Below, piece by piece: positions 35,872 to 45,479 of a stretch of DNA of 64,000 nucleotides. The position numbers were made by a program, and so were the translations under genes. The DNA is from Hypholoma sublateritium FD-334 SS-4 (Eukaryota > Basidiomycota > Agaricomycetes > Agaricales > Strophariaceae). The notes under the pieces were generated by a model. That model searched no databases. It saw nothing but the letters and a program-made list of their open reading frames with translations, and had not been told where the DNA came from. The number at the start of each line of letters is the position of its first letter. Position 1 is the first letter of the stretch. Location of the stretch: the NCBI GenBank assembly GCA_000827495.1, contig KN817536.1:410067-474066 (forward strand), read 5' to 3'.

Positions 35872-38800
35872 ATGTCCGTTTTTCGCATCTCCACCTCCAC
35901 AAAGGTGGCTCGATGTCATGGAGTAGGCCGCCAACGGCGGACCAGGAAAACACGCGCAAGAAGGTGATTTAGTTTTTGGTAATGACATACTGGTTCTTTG
36001 ATCGATATTGGCACGAACAAAGAACAAGGTCATTCCCTGCGGTTTCGATTTTTGCAATCAGATGCTTGGTGTACAAGGGATTTGGCATGCTGATCACAAA
36101 AAGAAAATCAGGGCAACATCACATTTTTGTAGGTGCTCCACAATGTGTATGCTATCCGTTGCCTCTGGGGAGCAAATCTGGCCTGGAAGAGCAAGTTCTA
36201 TTGTTTCATAGTGGCGGGCGATGTTCATCAACATATATTAAGGATTATATTCCACTCGACGGTGATGGTATTCCCGATGGCCTACTTTCTTTTCGGAGCA
36301 TAGAAAGGCGCGCGGGCGAAGGTGCATCGCGCGTGGCTTTCGAACAGTGCCGCGGCGGCCGAGACCCTTCCTGGTGCCAGCAAGCCTGTCGAACCTGGCA
36401 ACGCTTTTTGAGAGAGCTAATCCTGTCGGCGCCGCGGCCTGCATGACTGCACACTTTTTGGTAATTGTTTACGGATGATTTATCTGCGTTCGGGGCGAAA
36501 TTAGTAAAGTGGCACGAACTTTATAATTATTACTTTGATGCTACTACAAGGGGAAGCCGAATTGACTAAGTACGCGAGGGTGTTTTCTTCGGGGAGGCGG
36601 ACGGTGCATGGTATTTTCCTAGCTGCCGGCGGCAACGATCAAGCCAGAGAAAGGCGAGGCGAAGCGCTCCACTGGCGCACGCACGCTAGGACGTAAGTAC
36701 TGTACTTATACGAGCAAGGCCACGATCGGTTCGCTCACGACGGCGGTATATGCAGCCGCGAGAGTGCTATGAGGGTTGTCCAGTGGCGCAGAAGGCTCTT
36801 ACGTACCTGCTCTCACAAGGATTGGCCTGTACTATGTACTGACTGCCACTCCACGCCAAGGTAGACGCGGACATAGCGGTTAGCGCGCGGGTGAGGTCAT
36901 GATCGCCGATGGGCGTCCCTGGTGCCTGGTTGGGCGGTGGCATGGTTTTCGGCTGTTTTTCGGCGCGGCGAAAGGCGCGCGGGCGGGCGTGCATACGGGG
37001 TTGCAGATGTACGCGTGAGTTGAGCGCTGTTGAGCGTGAGTGAGCGTGAGTAGACACCGGTAAATAGACGCGTGGTGTGCGCGAGTGCATCGCCCATGCT
37101 GGTATTTGTCGAGGCGGCTAAATCAAATCTCGACGCCAACTTCTCTGCTTAGGTAATGTTCACGGAATATCCTAGTCTGTGCTTGATGGTGGCATACTTT
37201 CCAAGGTGGAGAAAGGCGCACAGGCGGGCGTAGATGGCCAGATACACGGCGCGTCATTAAATGCTGATGTCTGTCAACGCGGCTAGAGCTAATCCGACAT
37301 AATCATACTCTCAGGCTATTTTTATCGTCTCGGCCACTGACTTTGCATGTACCCAGCGAGTGGATGCTTTTAGGGTGAAAACAATTGATTTTTTTAGTTT
37401 CGGATGGGCTGAAGTCACGTAAGGTGTTTTGAGGTGACCTAAGAACATCGGCTTCCGGGGATGATGGGCGATGTTCACGGACGCTGCATGCTTTTCTGAT
37501 CGGCGAAGTGTTCGTGCTGCATAGTGCAGTGGAGGCGCGCGTGTAGGTGACCCCATTAATTTCCGCTCCGGGAGGGGCATCGAAGTTGATTATTCTAGTT
37601 ACCTGCTATCTGCTTCAGGCTTCGGTGGCGTTCGGAGCCGGAGAAAAGGTGTTGACGGCGAGGCCAACTTTGTGTGAACAATGTTCACGTACACTACCTT
37701 GCCTGGTGGGGACATACTTTTCTGATCGGGGAAAGGCGTAGGGGGGTAGGCGGCTGCATTTGTTACTTCTCTAGCAGGGTCTGATAAGTGTGTTTTATTA
37801 TCCCATCTAGGCGGTGCGTATTGACAATGGCATCAAATTCACCTCGAGCAAGTGTGTATGGGAAATGTGCACGGGCATTATTTTGCTTGGAGGCGGCAAG
37901 AAATCGGAGCCAAGGAGGTACGCGTGAAGACGCGCACATAGGAGACTGTACTCATTACTGCTCCAGCAGGGTGTATTTTATTTTCTGACTGCATTCTATC
38001 TACTTGGAGCTCGGCGGCCGTGTTTTGGCGGGGCCAAAGGACGGGCACGGTATTATTTGTCGTCACGGCCACTGACGATGTGCAGGAATTGGGTGCGCAC
38101 ACTGCTTTTCCTGGCGGCGGCGTGATTTTCAGGGCGGCGAGGATGGGCGGGCGATGGGTGAGGCGCTCGGACTCCGTGCTACGTGGTAGAGGCGCGCGCG
38201 GGCGGCTGCATTTGTCACTGCTCTAGCGGGGTATTCCAAGTGGATTGTATTTTACATAACTATATATTTATCATCTGTGCCCAAGCTACGGTATTGGCGT
38301 CGCGACCAACGACTGCATTCAGCCACCGTGCACACACGCCACTTCGCCTGGCCGCGGCGTGCTTGTCGGGCGGCGAGGCCCGCGTGGGATGGGCGGTGTG
38401 CTCGGGCGCCATGGGGAGACGCATGGGGGTGCGCGTTGGGTAGGCGGCTGTAAGGTGTGCGTTATGGACTGCGCGAGCGGCGTCGGTCGGGGTGCTCGAA
38501 CTCTATGTCTGCTATATTTACGCGCGCCTGGATGGGGGCGCCGGGAGTTGGGGCGCGCTAGCCTGCTTTGTCTGGTGGTGTCTTTTTTTTTTGGACGGTG
38601 CAAGGCGCGGGGATCGCGTTTTCCCTGGTGGAGGCGGGCGTGCAGGCCGCGGCTGTACTTGCTTTTGCCCCAGTAGGGTGTTGTGTTGCTCTCCCTATTT
38701 AGTGGTGCCGGAGAAAAGGCATCGACGACAGGATCATTATCATCGACTAACCATGTGCGGGTAAAATATATATTACTGCGCAAGCAGCATTGATACGTCG

Positions 38801-39451
38801 GTATATTATATGCATACTATATATACGCGCGGCCTGGGCGGCGTCTGCCCCTGGGCGCCTAACAATTGAATGGAAGCGCTAACCCACTTTGCGTGGTGGC
38901 GGCTCGGGCCTCGCTTTCTATGGGGGTGCGCGCGTAGGCGCCGGGTGCTATTAGATATATTTTATTTTGTCACCTACTATCCACCCGGCCATTGGTTATT
39001 TCTCTGGTACCATCAGAAGCCGCTGGCGAGGCAGAAAGTAGATAATGGGTAGAGTAATAAAAAATGAACATCGTGAGGGTAGTGATGAGTAATGAAGCGG
39101 CCTGCACACCGCCTCCACCGCGACATCGCCGACGTCACTGCCGCCTGCGCGCCTGCGCCGCACAAAAAACAAGACACCGCCGGACAGAGCAGGCTGGCAC
39201 CACGGCGGCCCCCATGCAGGCCGCGCGTAAATATAGCAGGCATAGAGTCAGGGTACACTGACACACGCTGCTACATAACGCACACCTTGCAGCGACGGCC
39301 GTTGGGTATGCCAGAGGAGGTATTGACCATCGTCTCGGCCAACTACGCGGCGAAGTTCACAGACGGGGCGAGGCGCGCAGGCTCAGCGCGGGTGGTGTGT
39401 ATGAATTATATTAATTGTCTAGAGGGTATGACGGTGTATTTTATGCTCTAC
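35872..39451. repeat. Gene-free interval with degenerate GC-rich repeat units, period about 230-300 bp
   Basis: No credible gene. A recurring core, roughly TTTTCGGnGCGGCGAAAGGC then GCGGGCGGGCGT, appears at about 36290, 36590, 36955, 37200, 37490, 37715, 37890, 38110, 38360, 38590 and 38905. A second shared piece, GGCGGCTGCATTTGTTACTG then CTCTAGCAGGGTGT, recurs near 37755, 37945, 38205 and 38650. A third, CTCGGCCACTGAC-like, recurs near 37330, 38070 and 39335. The order of pieces is kept, so this looks like a decayed direct-repeat array rather than random GC-rich DNA. Units are strongly diverged. Open frames here are shadows of base composition. Confidence 0.55.
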
Positions 39452-41218
39452 CTACTCCCCCCGCAGTCGGCGCCACAGCGCCGGTATCGACGGCGCGCGC
39501 ATGCTTTTCGGTGGCCCATCCACCGCCGTCGACATTGCACGCGCCGTGGGCTTCGGCGGGCGCGGCGTGAACGGGCCGCGGGAGCGCGCGGGGCGCAGCG
39601 CCTGGTGCGCGGGGTCCATCGGGCGGAAGCGGACGATGGCGCGCCAGTCGTCGCGGGAGAGCACGACGCGCGCGCCGGCGGACCGCAGGTACACGTCTTG
39701 GTCGCGCCAGACGCGCCGCCCGAGGCGCTCGCGCAGGCGCTGCTGCGCGCGCGCGAGGACGAAGGCGACGCGCGAGGAGAAGGCGGTGAGCTCGGCGATG
39801 TTGCGCGTGAGGATGCGCGCGTGCAGGCGCGGGTCGAGCGGGCGGTCGGTGGGGCTTTGCGTGGGTGACGGGGGGAGGGGGGCAGAGTCGTCCGGCGGGA
39901 GGCGCCCCGCGGCGCGCAGGCGCGCGACGGCGTCCTCGTAGAACGCGAGGTCGCTGCGCTGCGCGCGCAGCGCGCCGGGGAGCTTGCCCGCGAGCCACGC
40001 GAGGAGCGCGGTGTCGCCGGCGCGGTTCGCGCAGCCGAGCACGGGGAGGAGGACGGAGCGCGCGAGCGCGGCGCGCGGCGCGGGGACGTCGGACAGGTTG
40101 CCGGGGCCGCGCCGCGCGAGGCGGTGGCGCACCATGTGGCGCGTCGTCCACGCGGCGGCGCGGTCCGCGCGGAGGGCGACGAGCGCGTAGTGCCGTGCGA
40201 GCGCGGGGAGGCCCGCGCGGCCGATGTGCCGCAGGAGGAGCGCGTAGGTCGTTGTGTTTGGTTGTGCGGACGGCAGCGCGCGCTTTGCGCTAGTTGGGGC
40301 ACCGCCGAGGTCGTCCTCGTCCTCGTCGAACGAGTTGAAAAAGTGGGCATCGGCCTGCGGGAGCGGCTGGGTGAGGACCTCGAAGGCGACGACGAGGCGC
40401 GGGATGTCGCCCATGCGGCCGAGGAGGTCGAGGGTGGTGTTGAGGGCGGCGGTGGTGAAGGGGAGGGGCGCGGGTGCGCCGGGGGCGGCGTACTCGAGGG
40501 CGAGGCGGTCGGGGTTGGCGAGGTCGATGCCGTAGGAGGTGCGGAGGAGGAGGTCGAAGGAGGGGCGGTCGAGGGTCTCCTTGAGGATGCGCAGGATGAG
40601 GTCCATGTTGGCGGCGGAGAGCGTGAGCTGGAGGCGCGCGTGGTCGGCCATGAGCTGGTGCAGGCGGGCGGTGGTGTAGGCGACGAGGTCGGCGCGCAGG
40701 GCGGGGACGACGGGGAGCGTGAAGCGGAAGGCGATGGCGCGGAAGCACGCGTTGAACGTGCGCGCGGTGGGCGTGCAGTGCGTGGCGACCATGTGGTTGT
40801 AGAGCGCGAGCACGCCCTGGTAGTAGCCGACGGCGGCGAGGTGGTCCATGATGAAGTCGTAGTCGGCGGGCTGGGGCGCCTCGCCCATGGCGGCGATGTT
40901 GTGGATGACGAGCTTGAAGCGGGCCTCGTGGACGTGGAAGGGCTCGGAGAAGGTGCCGGCGGCGATGCGCTGGCGGATGGACTGGCGGTGGACGTCTTTT
41001 GGGGGGGAGCACTGGCGCAGGACGTGCTGGTGCAGCTCGACGGGGAGCGCGGCGGCGCCCGAGGCGTTGATGATGTCCGTGTAGCTGTCCCACACGCGCG
41101 CGGGCTGCGTGGCGTCGAGGTTGCGCACCAGCGAGCGCACGCGGCGGTCATGCGGGGTGTCGGCGACGGTGGACAGGCGGCGGCGGGGCTGCTGCAGACA
41201 TCGCCGGAGGACGTTCAT
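39452..41218 (-). CDS. Pentatricopeptide-like mitochondrial protein (single exon)
   Basis: Intronless frame of about 588 residues starting at the ATG at 41218 (MNVLRRCLQQPRRRLSTVAD). That N-terminus is Arg/Ser-rich without acids, typical of a mitochondrial presequence. The body is helical with PPR-like pairs: YYQGVLALYNHMVATHC followed by TPTARTFNACFRAI, TTAALNTTLDLLGRMGDIP, and PNTTTYALLLRHIGRAGLPA. The C-terminal third (RRVWRDQDVYLRSAGARVVL) has no repeat. PPR proteins bind organellar RNA; here a role in mitochondrial RNA maturation or translation is inferred. Codon use is extremely GC-rich, like the rest of the 39-44 kb block. It is head-to-head with PSF3 with 36 bp between the start codons. 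Confidence 0.68.
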   Translation of the reverse strand: MNVLRRCLQQPRRRLSTVADTPHDRRVRSLVRNLDATQPARVWDSYTDIINASGAAALPVELHQHVLRQCSPPKDVHRQSIRQRIAAGTFSEPFHVHEARFKLVIHNIAAMGEAPQPADYDFIMDHLAAVGYYQGVLALYNHMVATHCTPTARTFNACFRAIAFRFTLPVVPALRADLVAYTTARLHQLMADHARLQLTLSAANMDLILRILKETLDRPSFDLLLRTSYGIDLANPDRLALEYAAPGAPAPLPFTTAALNTTLDLLGRMGDIPRLVVAFEVLTQPLPQADAHFFNSFDEDEDDLGGAPTSAKRALPSAQPNTTTYALLLRHIGRAGLPALARHYALVALRADRAAAWTTRHMVRHRLARRGPGNLSDVPAPRAALARSVLLPVLGCANRAGDTALLAWLAGKLPGALRAQRSDLAFYEDAVARLRAAGRLPPDDSAPLPPSPTQSPTDRPLDPRLHARILTRNIAELTAFSSRVAFVLARAQQRLRERLGRRVWRDQDVYLRSAGARVVLSRDDWRAIVRFRPMDPAHQALRPARSRGPFTPRPPKPTARAMSTAVDGPPKSMRAPSIPALWRRLRGE

Positions 41219-41254
41219 GGCAAAAGCCAAAATTCTCTGTTTGGCACGTCAACA
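41219..41254. promoter_or_regulatory. 36-bp bidirectional promoter between the PPR-like gene and PSF3
   Basis: The two ATGs (41218 on the - strand, 41255 on the + strand) are only 36 bp apart. Any core promoter or 5' UTR must overlap the neighbouring transcription unit. No TATA box is visible. Confidence 0.5.
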
Positions 41255-41944
41255 ATGGACTTTGACTACTTCTCCATCGACGCCATCCTTGCCGAGAACC
41301 AGAAGATTCAATGCACGTTCAAGCACGAGATAAAAAACATGGGCCACTTGGCTGGGGGCTCTGACCGCGATGTGCGTTGGTTCTTTCATTGAGGACCTGC
41401 GCTGACTGGCTCAGATTGCGATGCTCAGCAAGGTGCAGATCCCAATCTGGCTCGCCTACACCGTCATCTACTCGGACTGGGCAGAGTTCAACATCCCGGC
41501 GCCGTTTGGGTCGCGCGTGCGCAATGCACTCAAGGCCGAGCCCACCAGCGTGCGCCTCTCCAACCTGGTCGGGGCCGGGGGGCTGTGGTACGGGTTCGGA
41601 AAGACGATCATGGAAATGTACGTGTCTACAACAGTGTAATGGCAGCAACCGACCCCCGCAGCCTCAGCGACGAGCAGGCGGACGAGATGTCGGACGCGCT
41701 CGTCAAGGCCTTTCGTGGCCGCCTCCTCGAGGTCATCGACCAGGCGCAGCACTTTGCGGCCCTGGGCCACGCCAGCGGCGGCGGTGCGTCCTCCAACACC
41801 GCGCAGTCCTTCCGCGAGGGCCTCGACACCACCGAGCGCGAACGTGAGTCCCTTTCTATTCCCATTTTCCCTTCTCATTGTGTAGTGTTTGCGCTGGCGC
41901 AGGAGAGCGCCAAGCGGACCAAGCAGTGGTCCGAGCGGCGGTGA
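41255..41944 (+). CDS. psf3: GINS complex subunit Psf3
   Basis: Part of the CMG helicase (Cdc45-MCM-GINS) at replication forks. It starts MDFDYFSIDAILAENQKI, the Psf3 hallmark, then IAMLSKVQIPIWLAYTVIY after a 53-bp intron, FGSRVRNALKAEPTSVRLS near 41505, and DEQADEMSDALVKAFRGRLL near 41670. An intron at about 41620-41663 (44 bp) removes an in-frame stop and joins IMEI to LSDEQ. The last exon ends AKRTKQWSERR with TGA at 41942-41944. About 190 residues, as in other Psf3 proteins. Its stop lies 1 bp from the stop of the convergent pkr1 gene. Confidence 0.9.
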
Positions 41945-41945
41945 C

Positions 41946-42209
41946 TCAGACGTCCTTTTTCTGGAGCTCGCTCACGAACCTGTTGCATGTTCAATCATTG
42001 TACTCTTATACATGTATTCCGTACCATTTAATGCTGGCCCAGAGGGCGAGCTCGATGGCCATGAGGGCAAAGACGTGGAGGCTGCCGCCGGTGAGGACGG
42101 CGAGCGCGACAAAGACAAGGAAGAGGGCGAGAAAGGCGGCGTCTACGACGAGCAGAAAGGCGGGGTCGAGGGAGGAGCCGGGCTCGAGGATTTGGGCAAA
42201 AAAGGACAT
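41946..42209 (-). CDS. pkr1: V-ATPase assembly factor Pkr1
   Basis: Small ER membrane protein needed for assembly of the V-ATPase Vo sector. Two exons: MSFFAQILEPGSSLDPAFLL followed by two hydrophobic spans (VVDAAFLALFLVFVALAVLT and LHVFALMAIELALWASIKW), then a 44-bp intron and a short last exon FVSELQKKDV. About 72 residues. The MSFF start, twin membrane spans and the W-F-x-x-E-L end match Pkr1. TGA on the - strand at 41946-41948. Confidence 0.82.
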
Positions 42210-42272
42210 TGTGGTCTGGGACAGGGATGCTGACCAATATTGTTACAGAAAAGAGTACAGATAATCTCCGAG

Positions 42273-42597
42273 TCACTGCCGCACAAACTCGAGGATTTCC
42301 ATCGAGGTGACGCTGTTGCCGCGGATGACCTGCATGGTGTTAGCGGGGGTCTAGGAGAGAACAGGGAACATACGACGGTGCCGATGGGGTGCTTCTGGGC
42401 GGGGGTGCTCTCCTCCATTGCGTCGTCAATGACGAGGTTGAGGAAGAGGTCGTAGCCGCGCAGGACGCCGCTGACCTTGCGGCCGCCCTGCAGGTGGACA
42501 AACAGCTTCTTGTCCATAAACTGCAAAGAGTGAGACAGTGTGAGCGGGAGAGGAGCGTGCGCACCTTTTTGAGCTCGGGCTGGGACGCTTTGGACAT
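42273..42597 (-). CDS. smg1: Sm-like snRNP core protein SmG
   Basis: Member of the heptameric Sm ring of spliceosomal snRNPs. Three exons: MSKASQPELKK, then FMDKKLFVHLQGGRKVSG ... LRGYDLFLNLVIDDAMEE (Sm1 motif), then VIRGNSVTSMEILEFVRQ (Sm2 motif with the RG pair). About 78 residues, the normal SmG length, and close to human SmG throughout. Introns of about 44 bp each. It lies 63 bp upstream of pkr1 on the same strand and is divergent from the proline-rich gene with 58 bp between starts. The symbol follows S. pombe usage. Confidence 0.92.
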
Positions 42598-42655
42598 TGT
42601 GGTGGAGAGGCAAGGGCCGTTTGGGCGTGTTTGGCTATTTGTGTCTCCTACCACC

Positions 42656-43840
42656 ATGGCCGCCGCTCCCCCCGCCACAAATCCCAGATGGGCGAGATCC
42701 GCAGACGCCCAGCCCGCCTTTGGAAAGCCAGCAAGGGGCCGTCCTCGTCGCGGGCCCAAGCCAGCCGACGCACCCGACGCACCCAAGCCAGCCGCCCGCC
42801 GCGCCCCGCGTGCCGCCCCGCCGCCAGATGCACAGCCGGCCCCGTCCAGGCGCCGCGCACCCAAGCCCAAGACGTCCCCGGACCCGCGCAGGGCCCGCCG
42901 GCCCCCCGCCCCCCTCGCACCCGCACCCGCACCCGCCAAAGACACCCCGCCGCACCTCCGCCAGGACCCGCCCCCGACCCCGCGCACAGACATCCGCACA
43001 GACGTCGCCGCCCTCGTCGAGCGCGTCCGTGCCTCCGCCATGGACCACCGCCCGTCGACCCCCGGCACGCACATCGACTGGGCCGGCGACGACGACGACT
43101 CCCTGCCCGATCTCGACGACTGGGGCGTGTCGCACGCCGATCTCATATCCCCGATTATTGTCGATGGCCTGCGTGCCCTGCCTGATGTGGCGCCCCCGGC
43201 GGAGGAGCCCACGCCGACGCCGTCGCCAGTCGAGATCAGGGAGCCTACGCCGCCAGTCGAAGTCAGGGAGCCTACGCCGCCAGTCGAAGTCAGGGAACCT
43301 ACGCCGCCAGTCGAAATCAGGGAACCTACGCCGCCGCCAGTCGAAATCAGGGAGCCGACGCCCCCACCGGAGCCACGGCGCAATCCACTGCACCCGTCGC
43401 TCCCCGCCAAGCCCGCCGCGGCGCCCGTGCGCCCCAAGGCGCCAAAGGAGGACCCACTCGACGACTTCCGCCGCCCGGACGGGCTGTCCGCGTCCATCCA
43501 CGCCCCCGCCCCGATCGACGCCTCGTCCCTCGCCGCCTCCATCCACGCCCCGCGCGCGGACGCCGCCTCCGCCCCGCCCAGCGTCTCCGTCTTCGCCGAC
43601 GCACCCCAGACGCACACGCGCGCACACACCGTCGGCCGCCCCGACGGCCTGCTCCCCCCGTCGGCGCCGCGCGCCTCGCGCTCGGGGCGCGCGACGCCCG
43701 TCTCCCGCGGCGTGCACGCCCGCACGCACTCGACGCCCCCGGCCCTCTCGCACCGTGCCCGCCCCGTCCTCACCGGCGCCGCCATCTCCAGCATCACGCG
43801 CACTATCAAGAGCGTCGTCGCGCTTGGGGGCGCCGACTGA
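42656..43840 (+). CDS. Proline/alanine-rich conserved basidiomycete protein with REPTPPVE repeats
   Basis: Single-exon frame from the ATG at 42656 (MAAAPPATNPRWARSADAQP), about 394 residues. The N-terminus is Pro/Arg/Ala-rich and basic. A central block reads IDWAGDDDDSLPDLDDWG near 43070-43125, the most constrained-looking part. It is followed by a tandem repeat (PVEIREPTP, PVEVREPTP and variants, five or six units of 27-30 bp at 43218-43365). The C-terminal half is low complexity and ends ISSITRTIKSVVALGGAD, a possible short amphipathic helix. No enzymatic domain. Function unknown. Confidence 0.68.
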   Translation: MAAAPPATNPRWARSADAQPAFGKPARGRPRRGPKPADAPDAPKPAARRAPRAAPPPDAQPAPSRRRAPKPKTSPDPRRARRPPAPLAPAPAPAKDTPPHLRQDPPPTPRTDIRTDVAALVERVRASAMDHRPSTPGTHIDWAGDDDDSLPDLDDWGVSHADLISPIIVDGLRALPDVAPPAEEPTPTPSPVEIREPTPPVEVREPTPPVEVREPTPPVEIREPTPPPVEIREPTPPPEPRRNPLHPSLPAKPAAAPVRPKAPKEDPLDDFRRPDGLSASIHAPAPIDASSLAASIHAPRADAASAPPSVSVFADAPQTHTRAHTVGRPDGLLPPSAPRASRSGRATPVSRGVHARTHSTPPALSHRARPVLTGAAISSITRTIKSVVALGGAD

Positions 43841-45479
43841 GGCGCTCGTGCGTATTTATTGCCTGATATACCCTTGCTCGAATCTGTACCATTTTTCTTA
43901 CTCACCTGGTCTGCTGCGTGCTGCACGCGTGTACATATTGAATTGGATGCGATGCCGATGGAGGTCTTTGGACGATGTACTCACTGTGTCTAATATCATC
44001 ATCCCCGTTCAGAATTAAATCTTGCTTTGTCGAACTCCGGTAAGATAAAGTACGCCGACTCCTTTCGAGATGCAAATTGGGTAAGACCTCGAAGGTGTAC
44101 TGCCCGCGCTCAACTTCAGCAGAGATGCCATCTATATTCCGGCACCCGCAAAGATGGTCTCATACGGCCAATATACTATACAATGTTGGTATATATACAG
44201 ATCGTAAGGGTGTGAAGGTGCCCACGTCGCATGACCGGAAGCTCGCCTGGTAGTGGCTTCCGGTAATGCTTATGTATGGCTTCTTTACAGATGCACCGTA
44301 CCTAGCCGGCGCCTGCGGTACCTTCGATGAAAAAAATTATTTGGTGAACGCCTTGGACCGGGTGGCATTGCCCACCGGGCTCCGTTTCCTGGTCCCCTGC
44401 GGCACCAGTTCGACGGCCTCCAACGGGGAGGCGCGATCTCGTAAGGCAAGCGGCACCCTGGCACCAGTTAAATAATGCGGAGCACACAACCTGAGTGTGA
44501 TCCACGCAAGTGTTTTACTCCACCATATGGTACGCGACCGAAACGCTGAACCAAAAAAAAAATCCACGCAAGTGACCCAGGTTGAAGGAGTGCCAAGGCA
44601 CGAGGGAGCAGCAGCCTCAGGGAAGAGACGGACGTCGTAGTGGCTGCAATTCCCACTCCGACCGCCTTTTTTGTTGCACCCGGATGCGTCGCCTCGAGCA
44701 AAACATTAATCGCAATCCCGGCGGGCGCACGGAGGGCCTCTTCGCGCGTCGCGACGAGCGTGTATTTTCCGTGGAGGCGACTTCGAAAACCCCGAACGTT
44801 CTGATCCCCAGACCACAAGTGAGCGATAAATCGAAGATACGAAAGACGCCAGAAAGTCGAGGTAATGCGTGCGCAAGATTGCGTGGGCCTTTGAGGAGGC
44901 TACAAGTAGAGCGTTGCTACTGCTCGTTCTTTGGTTGACAGCAGTCTACGCACAAAGCAAGGTCTAGCGAATGTTTCTCGCAAGGTTGAGGCCGTGGCCG
45001 CAAGCTCAATAAACACAGCCCTACGAAAGGCCTATCGTGCATCGTTCGTGCCACGCACCGCCTTGCAGATGCCCACAAAAACAGTCAGAAGGTCGGCTCG
45101 TCCCCAAACAGGCCTTCCGTGGATCCGGCGCAGGCCTTGTATTTTCCAAGAATTCAGAAATGACATGGCCGCGGAGCGTTTGAGGCAGAGTATCTTCTCG
45201 CATTCCCTTGACGGAGGCGAGCTAGCATGGAGATGATGGCGGTAGACCTCCCCGCCGTTGTGCAGATCCTATACGAGGTATTAGATGGTGTAATCTACCC
45301 GGTATTGAGCATACTGGCTTCGATGTATTCCCGGAGAAAAATCCTGAAATGTCGCGTAAAATAAATGGGTTAAATACAAGCATCCGTTCCCGCAGACTCG
45401 GAGTAGGGGCGCCGCGTGCATGCGTGAGGGTGTCGTGGACAGTGTAGTCCCCGAGCTCTGTGATCTACTTGTCAGATAA
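43841..45479. other. Gene-poor interval, about 1.6 kb
   Basis: No open frame with recognisable content. Several 60-120 codon frames on both strands show no conserved motif or splice structure. Part may be further decayed material of the adjacent NTPase pseudogene. Confidence 0.4.

Noticed and set aside
39501..43926. Very long open frames on both strands (for example 39448-41151, 40124-41392, 42340-43926, 42635-43753)
   Set aside because: They are shadows caused by high GC and few stops. The chosen genes have recognisable homologues, presequences or splice logic; the shadow products are Arg/Ala/Pro-rich nonsense.
44266..44940. Possible gene on either strand at 44.3-44.9 kb
   Set aside because: Frames of 70-120 codons without motifs, starts or splice support; likely decayed sequence.
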